Shown: positions 49,917 to 59,117, numbered from the stretch's first letter. The stretch is DNA of 64,000 nt from Pycnococcus provasolii (GCA_049487715.1 CP150558.1:682001-746000); one strand, 5' to 3'. Translations and numbers: made by a program. The notes: generated by a model not told the origin, from the sequence alone.

Positions 49917-50229
49917 GAGGTCAGACCGAGGGGTTGTGACTCAGCGTGACTGGGCAGGCCGGTGGCGAAGACGATTAGGGCTAGGGTTAGGGTTAGGGTG
50001 ACCTGTTCGGGGTCGGGGTCGGGTTATTATTACCCCGGTGAGGGACCTCCTTATCCCCCTTTTACAAACCTTATCTGTCCCTAGTATCACTCTCTCGCGC
50101 TTGTGCTGTTCACCAACCACCATTCAGGCCCTTCTGTCGTTCTCCTCCTCCGCGGGAGCCTCTCGGCGCACCGCGCCTCTTCTCCGCGCGAAGAGGTCGC
50201 GGTCCGCGTCGCGCAGCAAGAGCAACAAC
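49917..50229. promoter_or_regulatory. Bidirectional promoter with TTAGGG motifs
   Basis: The motif run ATTAGGGCTAGGGTTAGGGT lies at 49974-49999, about 60 bases from the MOSC ATG and 230 from the helicase ATG. The helicase frame is open upstream of 50230 and reads like a Ser/Arg-rich leader, but no in-frame ATG exists, so a non-ATG start or an unseen upstream exon is possible. Confidence 0.55.
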
Positions 50230-53200
50230 ATGAGAGGGGCGCCGAGAGGGGGCGGCGGAAGACGAGGTGGGAGGACGAAGGGAGGACGAGGTGGGCGTCG
50301 TGATGACCGTCGTGATGACCGTCGTGATGAAGACGATGACAACGACGATGAACGCGATGTGGCAGGCGACGACGCAATGCAGCGGCAGCGGCAGCAGCAG
50401 CGATGGTGGGATCCGGCGTGGCGCGCGCAAAAACTCGAAGAAGTCAAACAAAGCAGAGACACCGTCGACCCTCAAGCGGTCGACGACGCGGTGCGCAGAC
50501 TCGTCGACAGCAAACAGGAGGAGGTCGTGCTGAACGAATTAAATTTAGGACGCAGAGGGGCGGAGGCGTTTGCGAAACTCACGAGGGAAAGATATCCGCA
50601 CCTAGACGCGCGCAGGTATGGCACAGGACAGACAGCTGTCGTCGTCATTAGCACCGTCGCACTGCCAGACTATAGAGCGGATGTGGACGTGAGGTCCACG
50701 CAAAGGCGAGAGGTGGGTGCGCTATCGTCGGACGCCAGGCGCGTGCTCGCACGAGCAGTCAGCGCTGCAAACGAGCTCGCCTCTGTAAAGGATGACAGCC
50801 AAGGCGGCGACGACGTGATGTCAAAGGAAACCTACGGGTGGTGGGACGACGACGACACGTTCGCCGAACGTGCGACGGCAAATGAGGCGGATGACATCCA
50901 ACGCAGACTTGAGGAGTGGCGTGCCAACACGAAAGACGGGCAAGGCATGCAGGCGCGACGTGCTTTGCTTCCCGCGCACAAGTCGCGTGACGAGCTGATC
51001 GAGGCTGTGCACGCGAGCCGTGCCGTCGTCATCAGCGGTCAGACCGGATGCGGGAAAACGACACAGGTGCCACAATTTTTACTGGAAGACAACAGCGTCG
51101 TCGGCGGCGAGATTATCGTTACACAGCCACGCCGCCTATCCGCGATGGCGGTTTCTGCACGCGTGGCGGAGGAACGCGGGGAAGCTCTTGGCCAAACCGT
51201 TGGATATCGCGTGCGTCTTTCCTCCAAGACGTCAAGAAAAACGAGACTCACGTTCTGCACAACCGGAGTCTTGCTGAAACGCATGGAGTCCGATCCTCAT
51301 CTGCGCGGCGTCAGCTACGTGGTCGTCGACGAGATACACGAACGAGGAATGCTCGAGGATTTTCTGCTCGTGATGCTTCGAGACATCGTCGCCGAAGATG
51401 GAGCGGGCACCTGCCAAGCGCGCGTTCTTCTCATGAGTGCAACGCTAGATGCCGATCACTTTGCAAACTACTTTGGCGACGGTACAAAGCACATGCACAT
51501 TCCCGGGCGCACCTTCCCAGTCTCGGCATCCTTTCTGGACGACCTCGTTGCTTCCAATGCCATCGTGCCGTCGCGGCTTCCCGCACCATCCACATCCAAG
51601 GCCAGCCGACATGCGTACAGCAAGGAGGACGACTATGCTCTCTCAACGCCAAGGGTATCAGACATCGACGTGTATGAGGAAGCGCATGGCGTCTCACTTG
51701 GCTCGCGCGTTGCTTATGAGATGCGTCGATGGTCCGAAGTGGCGGAGAGTGCCACTGACGTCGAGCTCGTCGTCGCCGCGATCGAGCACGTGCACAGAAC
51801 TGCGCCGTTAGACGAGCATCGCGGCGCTGAGGCTGCGCTCGGCGCCGTGCTCGTGTTCCTACCCGGCTGGGATTCCATCGCAAAGGTCATGGATGCATGC
51901 CGTGATAGGATGCCGCCTTCCGAGACGCTAATTCTGCCCTTGCATGCGAGCCTCGACACACGCGAGCAGAATCGCATTTTCAAGCGCAGCGCGCCGGGCG
52001 TGCGTAAAATCATCCTCTCGACAAATGTTGCGGAGACGAGCATTACGATCGACGACATTTTGTACGTCATCGACTCAGGCAAGTCAAAGCAGACTGGATT
52101 CGACCTCATCAACCAGCTTGCGACACTCGACGAAACATGGATCTCACAGGCAAATGCGGTGCAGCGTCGTGGTCGTGCAGGTCGTGTGCAAGCAGGACTG
52201 TGCGTGCATCTCTTTCCACGTTGCCTGTACGATCGCATGGAGCCCAAGCCACTGCCCGAGATGTCCCGCGCCCCCCTGGCTGGGCTCGTGCTGCAGATCA
52301 AGGCGCTTGGCCTCGGCGAGGCACGCGGATTCCTGTCACGGGCGCTCGACCCGCCTGACGATCGACTCGTGGGCGAGGCTGTGTCAAGGCTCAAGGCTAT
52401 GGACGCGCTTCAGGCGGACGAGGATTTAACGCCACTAGGTCGCTTGCTATGCGACGTTCCCGCTGATCCAGCGGTTGCAAAAGTTCTAATTTTTGGTGCT
52501 CTGCTGGGCAATCTCGACGACGCTCTGATTGTCGCTGCGGGACTGAGTCGACGATCGCCATTCGCCCTTCCCTCAGACCCACGACTACGCCAGGCGGCGG
52601 ATGCCGCGAAGCGGCGTTTCGCCGGGCGTCGCATGGTATCCGACCACGCGGCAATGATCGGCGCATACCTCGCGTGGGAACGCGAGCACAACGAGGGTGG
52701 AGCCTCCGCGGCGAGGCAGCTATGTCGCGACGAATTCCTAAGCTACGGCGCTTTGGTCGAGATGCGCCGATTGAAAGAGCAGCTGCTCGAGGCTCTTTAT
52801 GACAGCGGTGTTCTGGGAACTGCGAATCGTCGCGGCGATCGGAGCTGGCCCGAGGATCGTAGATCGGCTCTGCGATCGGCGCTCCAGCGTCATAGCCGAC
52901 GATGCGGAAGTGCGCCGCTCCTCAGCGCGGTGCTCGCTGCTGGCCTCTTTCCAAATGTCGCGGCGATGCGTCAGCGCGGCCGCCGTGCTAAAATTCGCAC
53001 ACGAGAGGATGGCGACGTGGACCTGCACCCAGGTTCCGTGGTTGCACAGGCCATGTACAGGGACCCTTCGACACGGTCTCTCGGTGGCGACTGGCTCGTG
53101 TATGGTGAGAAGGTTAGAACCACCTCGGTGAACTTGCGCGACGTCAGCGTCATACCGTCTGTCGCGCTCGTTCTATTCGGTGGTGCTGCCGTACCCTCTG

Positions 53201-53412
53201 CGGGCGGCGGCGGATTCGGCGGCAGCGAGTCGTGGACTATGCTCGACGGTTGGGCTTCGTTCGATGTTGCCCACTCGAGCGAGATGAGGTCGCTGCGCAC
53301 CTCGATCGACATGGTATTCCAGCATAAATTCGAGGATCCGAGCTGGGACATGGAGGAAGCGACAGGACGCATTGCCGATGCTGTGGAAGCGCTTCTCGAC
53401 GAGGCAAGATAA
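50230..53412 (+). CDS. DEIH-box RNA helicase (DHX36/DHX57-like)
   Basis: The 1,060-residue product starts at ATG 50230 with an Arg/Gly-rich, RDDRRDD-type N-terminus. The helicase core has motif I GQTGCGKTTQ, Ia TQPRRLSAMA, II DEIH, III SATL, then STNVAETSITIDD (V) and QRRGRAGRVQAG (VI). The HA2/ratchet region (LPEMSRAPLAGLVLQIKALG, GRLLCDVPADPAVAKVL) and the OB-fold (LHPGSVVAQ...WLVYGEKVRTT) follow in the right order. This is the DHX36/DHX57/plant DExH group rather than the spliceosomal Prp group. All catalytic motifs are intact. Such proteins unwind RNA and G-quadruplexes, which is interesting next to G-rich TTAGGG arrays, but that link is speculation. Confidence 0.9.
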   Translation: MRGAPRGGGGRRGGRTKGGRGGRRDDRRDDRRDEDDDNDDERDVAGDDAMQRQRQQQRWWDPAWRAQKLEEVKQSRDTVDPQAVDDAVRRLVDSKQEEVVLNELNLGRRGAEAFAKLTRERYPHLDARRYGTGQTAVVVISTVALPDYRADVDVRSTQRREVGALSSDARRVLARAVSAANELASVKDDSQGGDDVMSKETYGWWDDDDTFAERATANEADDIQRRLEEWRANTKDGQGMQARRALLPAHKSRDELIEAVHASRAVVISGQTGCGKTTQVPQFLLEDNSVVGGEIIVTQPRRLSAMAVSARVAEERGEALGQTVGYRVRLSSKTSRKTRLTFCTTGVLLKRMESDPHLRGVSYVVVDEIHERGMLEDFLLVMLRDIVAEDGAGTCQARVLLMSATLDADHFANYFGDGTKHMHIPGRTFPVSASFLDDLVASNAIVPSRLPAPSTSKASRHAYSKEDDYALSTPRVSDIDVYEEAHGVSLGSRVAYEMRRWSEVAESATDVELVVAAIEHVHRTAPLDEHRGAEAALGAVLVFLPGWDSIAKVMDACRDRMPPSETLILPLHASLDTREQNRIFKRSAPGVRKIILSTNVAETSITIDDILYVIDSGKSKQTGFDLINQLATLDETWISQANAVQRRGRAGRVQAGLCVHLFPRCLYDRMEPKPLPEMSRAPLAGLVLQIKALGLGEARGFLSRALDPPDDRLVGEAVSRLKAMDALQADEDLTPLGRLLCDVPADPAVAKVLIFGALLGNLDDALIVAAGLSRRSPFALPSDPRLRQAADAAKRRFAGRRMVSDHAAMIGAYLAWEREHNEGGASAARQLCRDEFLSYGALVEMRRLKEQLLEALYDSGVLGTANRRGDRSWPEDRRSALRSALQRHSRRCGSAPLLSAVLAAGLFPNVAAMRQRGRRAKIRTREDGDVDLHPGSVVAQAMYRDPSTRSLGGDWLVYGEKVRTTSVNLRDVSVIPSVALVLFGGAAVPSAGGGGFGGSESWTMLDGWASFDVAHSSEMRSLRTSIDMVFQHKFEDPSWDMEEATGRIADAVEALLDEAR

Positions 53413-53475
53413 TAGATAAATCATACATGTAAATCATCATTAGATGTAAAATTTAGACAGAGTATTTGTTTTATG

Positions 53476-55767
53476 TTACAGTTGAATCGGCGCACCCAGC
53501 GTGACAAGCTCGCCGTCGTGATTTCCATCTGCGGTAATCTCGCCAATCACGCACGCGCTGTCGTAACCAGCTTCCCGGAGGTCTCTCAGGCAATCAGACA
53601 CGCGATTTTGGGGTACCGTTGCCAGCAAACCTCCGGCTGTTTGCGGGTCAAATAGCAGAGGGTACTTCGGGTCCTTCATAAAACTATGCTTCTTGATTGC
53701 TCGTGCCGCGCGCTGGTTGTCTGGCTGAATTGAACTGAAAATTCCGCTCGCAACCGCGTCTTTCGCGCCGACGAGCGTCGGAATCTTCGCCGGTTCCACG
53801 AGCGAGGCTACGACACTCCCAGATGAAGCCTTGAGCATTTCAACGAGGTGCCCAACGAGGCCAAATCCCGTCACGTCCGTGCATGCGGTGCACGCGTACG
53901 TGCGCAGGACGTCAGCCGCCCCGGCGTTGCTCTTCTTCATCATCTGTAGAGCCGCCTGCACATGTCGCCCCGTGGCGGCACCTCGCATGTCCGCTGCCAA
54001 GAGCGCGCCGGTGCCAAGAGGCTTGGTAAGAATGATGCGGTCGCCGGCACGACATCCACCCTTGCGCATCGCGCCCTCCATCTCCGGGAGTGTTCCGTAA
54101 ACGCAGAAGCCTAGCGCCACCTCCGCGCCCTCGCACGTGTGCCCGCCCGCCAGCTGGCACCCCGCCTCCGCCAGGCTGACACATGCACCGCTGAGCAGCT
54201 GCACGAGGTCATCCTCCACCTTGCTTTCGAGACCGTACGGTACCGTGACGATGCAGAGTGCGCTCACCGGCTTCGCACCCATCGCATGGCAGTCCGACAG
54301 CGCGTGGTTTGCGGCGATGTGCCCAAACGTGTGCAGGTCGTCAATGAATGCACGAAAAAAGTCCACGGTGTGAACGCCCAGCTCGCCCGAGCGCTGGCGC
54401 ACGATTGCGGCATCGTCGCCCGCACCTTGCACGACATCGGCGTGCGTGTGGATGAGCGGTCTCACCGCCTCGAGAACGCGAGAGAGCACGCCGGCGCCAA
54501 CCTTCGCACCGCAGCCACCGCACCTCATCGGCGCCTTCATGAGAGCTGCAATCGCATCCTCTCCCTCGACTCGGCTGCGAGATGCTCGCGCAACCTCCGG
54601 GATGGACTGCTCAGCCTTGCGTCGCATGGCAGCGTGCATCTTCTTGAAAGGAATGTCACGCCCAAACTTGTGCATAAACTTTCTGTCGATGTTATCCTTC
54701 AGGCGCCACAGCCACGCGCGCGGCGCGAGGCACATGCTTCCCTTTGTCGCCGCCGCACGCCCGTCACCCGTGCTGATGAGGCTGAGAAATGTGCTCTGCG
54801 GCTTGAATGGCTTTGCGCGCTCGCCCTTGAGGATTCGACGAAGGTTCTCCGCCAGCGGCATACCCTGCCGCACGGCGAACACGCCAGCCTTGGGTCGTGG
54901 GTGCTTTCGCACGTTCGCGCAGTCCCCGGCGGCGAAGATGTCCGCATCCGTTTCTGTTTGCAGCGTTTCGTGCACGTAGACGAACCCGGATTTGTCGCAT
55001 GCAAGCCCAGACTCCGCGAGCCACGGCTGGCAACCAGCCTGCGTGCACCAGAAGCACTCGTCGAAGTTGTGCGTTGTTCCCTCCTTGGTGACGAGCACGC
55101 CTTGTTTGAGCTCGGAGACTGCGCAGTGTTCGTGCAGCTCAATATTTTTGTCCTGTATTTCCTTTCGAAAGATGCGCCTGGCCGCGGGTGCTTTTTCCGC
55201 AAGCACCTCTGACCTGGTGAAGACAGCGACGTGTGCTTCTGGAAGCCTTGTTCTCATCGCGAGTGCGAGCTCGACTCCTCCCGCCCCTCCGCCGACGACG
55301 GCGAGTCGCGTCGTGCTTGACGACCTGCTCAGCGCGGCATCCCACCTGCTGCAGAACCCGTCAATAGGTTTGACAGGCGTCGCGTGCGTTTGCGCGCCCG
55401 GAACGCTCGACGCCGCGGGTATGGATCCGACGTCTATGGAAAGCACGTCGTAGTTGACGCTGGGTCTGTTTTTGAGTGCCACCGTTTTCGCGTGTCTGTC
55501 AATTCCCATGCACGGCGCGTGTATGAGCCGCGCGTTTGCGAATCTGCATAGCCTGCTTAGGTCTATGTGGCATTCGTCGTGCGTGTACGTTCCCGCGACG
55601 AAGCCGGGCAGCATGCCAGAGTACGGCGTGTGCACGGATGACGTGACGAGCGTGAGTTTGGTTCCTTGCATCGGCTTCATGGCGAAGTGCATGAGTACCA
55701 TGACGTGGCTGTGTCCCCCACCGACTAGGACGAGGTCGCGCACGCGCATCATGGGTGTGGTGTCCAT
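53476..55767 (-). CDS. selD: Fusion of NDH-like FAD oxidoreductase and selenophosphate synthetase
   Basis: The 763-residue product has two parts. Residues about 10-385 are a pyridine-nucleotide-disulfide/NDH-type flavoprotein: VLVGGGHSHVMVLMHF (FAD), LAVVGGGAGGVELALAM (NAD) and DIFAAGDCA. Residues about 420-763 are selenophosphate synthetase: MRCGGCGAKVGAGVL with Cys (not Sec) at the active site, GAGDDAAIV, the VDFFRAFIDDLHTFGHIAAN block, GHTCEGAEVALGF and DVTGFGLVGHLVEML, then FDPQTAGGLL. SelD makes selenophosphate from selenide and ATP for Sec-tRNA. The same NDH-SelD order is known in cyanobacteria and some algae, so the fusion is inherited rather than an assembly error. It suggests this alga makes selenoproteins. 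Confidence 0.92.
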   Translation of the reverse strand: MDTTPMMRVRDLVLVGGGHSHVMVLMHFAMKPMQGTKLTLVTSSVHTPYSGMLPGFVAGTYTHDECHIDLSRLCRFANARLIHAPCMGIDRHAKTVALKNRPSVNYDVLSIDVGSIPAASSVPGAQTHATPVKPIDGFCSRWDAALSRSSSTTRLAVVGGGAGGVELALAMRTRLPEAHVAVFTRSEVLAEKAPAARRIFRKEIQDKNIELHEHCAVSELKQGVLVTKEGTTHNFDECFWCTQAGCQPWLAESGLACDKSGFVYVHETLQTETDADIFAAGDCANVRKHPRPKAGVFAVRQGMPLAENLRRILKGERAKPFKPQSTFLSLISTGDGRAAATKGSMCLAPRAWLWRLKDNIDRKFMHKFGRDIPFKKMHAAMRRKAEQSIPEVARASRSRVEGEDAIAALMKAPMRCGGCGAKVGAGVLSRVLEAVRPLIHTHADVVQGAGDDAAIVRQRSGELGVHTVDFFRAFIDDLHTFGHIAANHALSDCHAMGAKPVSALCIVTVPYGLESKVEDDLVQLLSGACVSLAEAGCQLAGGHTCEGAEVALGFCVYGTLPEMEGAMRKGGCRAGDRIILTKPLGTGALLAADMRGAATGRHVQAALQMMKKSNAGAADVLRTYACTACTDVTGFGLVGHLVEMLKASSGSVVASLVEPAKIPTLVGAKDAVASGIFSSIQPDNQRAARAIKKHSFMKDPKYPLLFDPQTAGGLLATVPQNRVSDCLRDLREAGYDSACVIGEITADGNHDGELVTLGAPIQL

Positions 55768-56106
55768 CCTAAGGAGTAGGATAGATATAGATATAGATAT
55801 TGGCGGCGGATGCGGATAATGACGTGAGGTGTTTTGGGTGAAGGGGAGACGCCCAAACGGGACTGGTTGCCTATTCCTACTGGGTGCGGAGAACCCTTTG
55901 ACAATAGGGGTTGGGAAAAGAAGAAAAACGAAAACGAAAGGCGTTAATTAATTAGGGGTTAAGGAAAAGGAGGAACTTTCCAGGTGAACTTTCCGTATCT
56001 CCCCCCAGCTTTATTATGCGTCTTCATCATCCACATCCGGATAAATCACGGCTTGTATTTTAAATAGTGTCTACGCTTAGGTAATACTGCTTTACTGTAC
56101 TGCTTT
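55768..56106. other. Intergenic between selD and J-domain gene
   Basis: A short TAGATA tandem (about 55780-55800) sits beside the selD start. The middle is purine-rich with a TTAATTAATTAGGGGTTAAGG string at about 55945-55965, a weak relative of the TTAGGG motif. No gene is visible. Confidence 0.5.
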
Positions 56107-56700
56107 ATGTCTGACCCGTACACGTTGCTGGGCGTGCCTTCTTCAGCGTCCTTGAAAGAAATCAAAAAGGCGTACCTGGCGCTGGCGAAGAAGTACCACC
56201 CGGATGTCAATAACGGGGACGACAACTCGTCGTCGTCGTCGTCGTCATCTTTGTCTCGATTCAAGGAGATATCCGCGGCGTACGACGTTCTCAAGGACCC
56301 CGAAAAGAGACGGCAACTCGACTCCGACTTGAGAAACAACAACAAGTACCCAAGAGGCTTCAACCAGCACGGGGCGGCAAGAACCAAGTACGACCCGTAC
56401 GAAGAATGGCAGGCGCAGGAAAACGCGTGGAACCGAGAACGAGGGGGGGCGCATGCGAGGAGAAGGAGAGCCGCGAGGACGTACGCGAAAACGAGTACGG
56501 CGAGGTATGAAAACGCAGGGCGGGTACTCAAGGAGGCGTGGGTCGCCAGCCCGCACGTCACGAAATACGACGCCGCGTTCCTAGCGGGCGTCTTTGCCGT
56601 CAGCGGCGTCGCCGCTATTAGCATGCGATGGATGTGGCCCACAGCGGCAACCGCGGAGGGTGCGAAGGCGAACGGAAGCAGCAATCGAAGCAGCGCGTAA
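56107..56700 (+). CDS. J-domain co-chaperone with C-terminal membrane segment
   Basis: The 197-residue product opens with a complete J-domain: [36 protein letters not shown] with the HPD tripeptide, and [21 protein letters not shown] Ser run from a TCG repeat lies in helix II-III loop. A basic middle part ([20 protein letters not shown]) is followed by one hydrophobic segment (about 160-178, [20 protein letters not shown]) and a polar tail. There is no Gly/Phe or zinc-finger region, so it is a type III DnaJ, likely recruiting Hsp70 to an organelle membrane. Which membrane is unknown. Confidence 0.85.
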   Translation: MSDPYTLLGVPSSASLKEIKKAYLALAKKYHPDVNNGDDNSSSSSSSSLSRFKEISAAYDVLKDPEKRRQLDSDLRNNNKYPRGFNQHGAARTKYDPYEEWQAQENAWNRERGGAHARRRRAARTYAKTSTARYENAGRVLKEAWVASPHVTKYDAAFLAGVFAVSGVAAISMRWMWPTAATAEGAKANGSSNRSSA

Positions 56701-56754
56701 GATTTATTACTGTAGTACTATTCTATATTATCTATCCTATGGGAAATCGTCGAA

Positions 56755-57618
56755 CTACCTCAACACGTACACGTGTACACTGCTGATTCCTAGCTGGAAC
56801 TTTCTCCGGTGCTCGCGAATGACAAACGGCATGTCCGTCGTCTCGACGAGCTCGAAGCCGTGCGCAGCCATCGCGTCACGCAGCTTGCTGTCGGAGTCGA
56901 CGAACTTGCCGCTTTCGTCGTCGTAGCCTCCCACCCACCAATCTTTCTGCGTGAACGCCTCCGTCCAGCTGTACGGACTCGCAATCACAACCACGCCGTC
57001 ACCGCCGCGGCGGAGAAGCGCCTTGGCATTCGCGAGCAGTTTTGCGGGATCGGGAACGCGGCAGAGCAAATTTGCCATCAGGATAACGTCGAACGGTTCG
57101 CCACCCGCCTCGGCAGCCGTGACTGTGCACGCGTCACCGACGAAGAACTGGCACTTGTGCGCGTGCTGCTTCTGCACGTCGGTGAGCTTCGCCGTTGCCA
57201 TTTCATACGAGTCGCCCTCGACGAGCCTTTGATATGTCGCACTCTGCTCGGTCTGCATGCTCCGCGCAGCTGTCACGAACGACTCACTGAAGTCGACGCC
57301 CACGACGCGCTCGAACTGCTCGAACGTCGCGAGCGTGAACGACGATCCGCCGACGGCACAGCCGAGGTCAAGCACGCTGCACGACGACGCCTTGGGTGCA
57401 TGTGCCTTGCACACGTGAGCAAGCTTGTGCGGGAACGCAAGTCCGTGTTCGTTGCAAGAGTCGCCCGTAAGCAGCCTTGCGTATGGCATCACATCCTCAC
57501 TCGTCGCGTAGTGGAATTGCAGGTATTCGTGCACAGCCTTCTGTGTTTCGTACAGCTGAAAGCCTTGCAGCTTGCTGTCGGAGTTTTTGAGAGGACCCGT
57601 GGCGGTTACGCTCGCCAT
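56755..57618 (-). CDS. SAM methyltransferase resembling the OvoA C-terminal domain (4-mercaptohistidine N1-methyltransferase type)
   Basis: From ATG 57618 the 287-residue product has a Rossmann methyltransferase core: the SAM site VLDLGCAVGGSSFTLATF, VVGVDFSESFV, then DVILMANLLCRVPDPAKLLA and VVVIASPYSWTEAFTQKDWW with VGGY. The N-terminal YETQKAVHEYLQFHYATSED and the SPYSWTEAFT...WWVGG block are marks of the putative 4-mercaptohistidine N1-methyltransferase family, which is the C-terminal domain of ovothiol synthase OvoA. Here it stands alone, without the DinB/FGE-sulfatase parts of OvoA. An in-frame ATG at 57738 would add 40 Arg/Pro-rich residues, possibly a transit peptide. Ovothiol formation would require a separate sulfoxide synthase elsewhere. 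Confidence 0.75.
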   Translation of the reverse strand: MASVTATGPLKNSDSKLQGFQLYETQKAVHEYLQFHYATSEDVMPYARLLTGDSCNEHGLAFPHKLAHVCKAHAPKASSCSVLDLGCAVGGSSFTLATFEQFERVVGVDFSESFVTAARSMQTEQSATYQRLVEGDSYEMATAKLTDVQKQHAHKCQFFVGDACTVTAAEAGGEPFDVILMANLLCRVPDPAKLLANAKALLRRGGDGVVVIASPYSWTEAFTQKDWWVGGYDDESGKFVDSDSKLRDAMAAHGFELVETTDMPFVIREHRRKFQLGISSVHVYVLR

Positions 57619-57972
57619 GTTTGGGCACTGAAGTGGCGGGCGGCGGCGGCAGCGGCAGCGGCGGGGGGGGCGAAGGGATGAGTCTTTTGGGGATTTGGAT
57701 ATGTGAGTGAATAAACTTTCAACAGAACAGAACGACATGGTCGTGTGCGTGACGACGCGTTACAAAAGGTAAAAAGCCATCACCGGTTCTGTAACCTTTC
57801 TTCCGTTGAAACGTGAAGAGGAACTCTTACGTTCCCCTACCGACAACTCTTGCGCCCACCACCGCAGCAGCCCTTGCAAGCTCTCGAACCAGGGTATTGT
57901 GTGAAAAGTTTTTTTGTAATTTTGTGCTTGCAAGCTCAAGTGCTGCAGTGCAACATTGCTGAGTGTATTTTT

Positions 57973-58182
57973 CTACTTGCACCTTCCGTACGTCTCGCAG
58001 TAGTTCCACTTCTTGTCACCACCGTCCCACTTCTCGCTGGAAGCGGCCATGGCCGAGCCTGCCGCAACGAGCGGGAGCGCGATGAGCGGCGCGAATACGG
58101 CGCGACGGTTCTGCGCCCTGACAGGCTTGACGGTCTTGGCCACCTTGGGCTGGGCGAGCATCTTAGCGGCGAACGCGGGCAT
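57973..58182 (-). CDS. 69-residue thylakoid-lumen-targeted micropeptide
   Basis: The frame from ATG 58182 gives 69 residues: MPAFAAKMLAQPKVAKTVKP with basic AQNRRAVF (plastid transit), a hydrophobic core PLIALPLVAAGSAMA ending in an AxA cleavage site, then a mature peptide of about 23 residues that starts SSEKWDGGDKKWNYCETYGR and ends Cys-Lys. Bipartite transit plus AxA is the standard signal for lumen import. The two Cys spaced five apart could form a disulfide. The size and layout recall small lumenal photosystem subunits such as PsbTn, but I cannot match it. Codon use is biased and a clear TTAGGG array lies 196 bases upstream, so it is likely a real, well-expressed gene. Confidence 0.7.
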   Translation of the reverse strand: MPAFAAKMLAQPKVAKTVKPVRAQNRRAVFAPLIALPLVAAGSAMAASSEKWDGGDKKWNYCETYGRCK

Positions 58183-58520
58183 GTTTGTAGTGTGTTGTTT
58201 GTGGGAGAGAGGCTTGTGTTGTGTTGAGGTTAAGAATGAAGAGGCCTGGAGGGAAAAGGAAAAGGGGAAAAAAGGGGGGGGGCCACATGCCACAATGCAG
58301 GATAAGGACCCCGGGGAGAAAAGAAAAGAGGGCAGAAACAGTGACGTGTCACAAAACAAGTATCCCCCCTCAGGCGTTAGGGTTAGGGTTAGGGTTAGGG
58401 TTAGGGTTAGGGTTAGGGCTCGGGTTCCCGACTTCCTTCTCAGGTCCCCCTTCTCGTCGCTCATTCCTTCCTCCTTCATGGCGCTCGTGGTATAGTTGGT
58501 AGTTCTACGATAGGTATAGT
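58183..58520. promoter_or_regulatory. Bidirectional promoter with TTAGGG array
   Basis: Positions 58376-58418 hold seven perfect or near-perfect TTAGGG units, about 100 bases before the 58521 ATG and 196 bases from the micropeptide ATG. A G-run lies at 58274-58281. Confidence 0.75.
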
Positions 58521-58718
58521 ATGTCGTCCGCCCCCTTGGATCTGTCCTCACTGAACGCGCAGGCGCAGCTGAACGAGTTCGGCGAGCCGTACCTCGACAT
58601 CGAAGAGTCCGTCTCCGAGACCGAACTCGCGCGTCTGGTAAAACAAGGGTGCACAGCGAAAAGGGAGCCCGCAAACAACACGACTGCCTCTGCCTCTGCC
58701 TCTGTGGGGGCCGCCGCG

Positions 58719-58754
<36 letters not shown>

Positions 58755-59045
58755 TCCCCCCTTTGGGCGCGATTTGACGAACTGGCGGTGCAGGAAAAGC
58801 AAGCGCTCGCAAAACTCGACGACTCCAACGACGACCCGTTTGCAGCCGCGGCGAAACAACAAGCGCAAGAAGTTAAGAAGGCGTTCCAGGGGTTCACGCG
58901 CGGGTTCTTTGACAAACCTTCGAGAAGCACGCCGGCAGCAAAGGAGACGCCAGCGTCACAGCAAAAACCACCGAACAACAAGCCCGCGCCATTCACTGGC
59001 AAGGTGACGGAACGGGAAGAAGACTCCTCCGATGACGAAGACTAA
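58521..59045 (+). CDS. Acidic low-complexity protein, unassigned
   Basis: The 174-residue product has conserved-looking ends around a disordered middle. The N-terminus (SSLNAQAQLNEFGEPYLDIE) is followed by an Asn-Asp repeat from a GACAAC microsatellite, then DPFAAAAKQQAQEVKKAFQG with FTRGFFDKP, and a C-terminal FTGKVTEREEDSSDDED. The FxGxVxER string faintly recalls the end of URI/prefoldin-like and similar Pol II-assembly proteins, but that is too weak to name it. No signal peptide or membrane span. Function unknown. Confidence 0.6.
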
Positions 59046-59117
59046 CGGACTATGTAGAGCGTTTTAATTTTGTATACTACTTACCTACCAAGATATACAG
59101 TACTACAGTTGTTTAAT

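Noticed and set aside
50038-50229. Extended helicase start from a GTG at 50038
   Set aside because: Eukaryotic nuclear genes rarely start at GTG; the Ser/Arg-rich reading may be a leader, so only the first ATG (50230) is used.
54139-55212. 357-residue open frame on the + strand
   Set aside because: It is antisense to the NDH-SelD fusion and rich in Arg/His as expected of a shadow frame.
58484-58520. tRNA-like string GCTCGTGGTATAGTTGGTAG
   Set aside because: It resembles a tRNA 5' half and D-arm, but no anticodon arm, T-arm (GTTCGAATC type) or acceptor partner follows, and the 58521 gene starts immediately.
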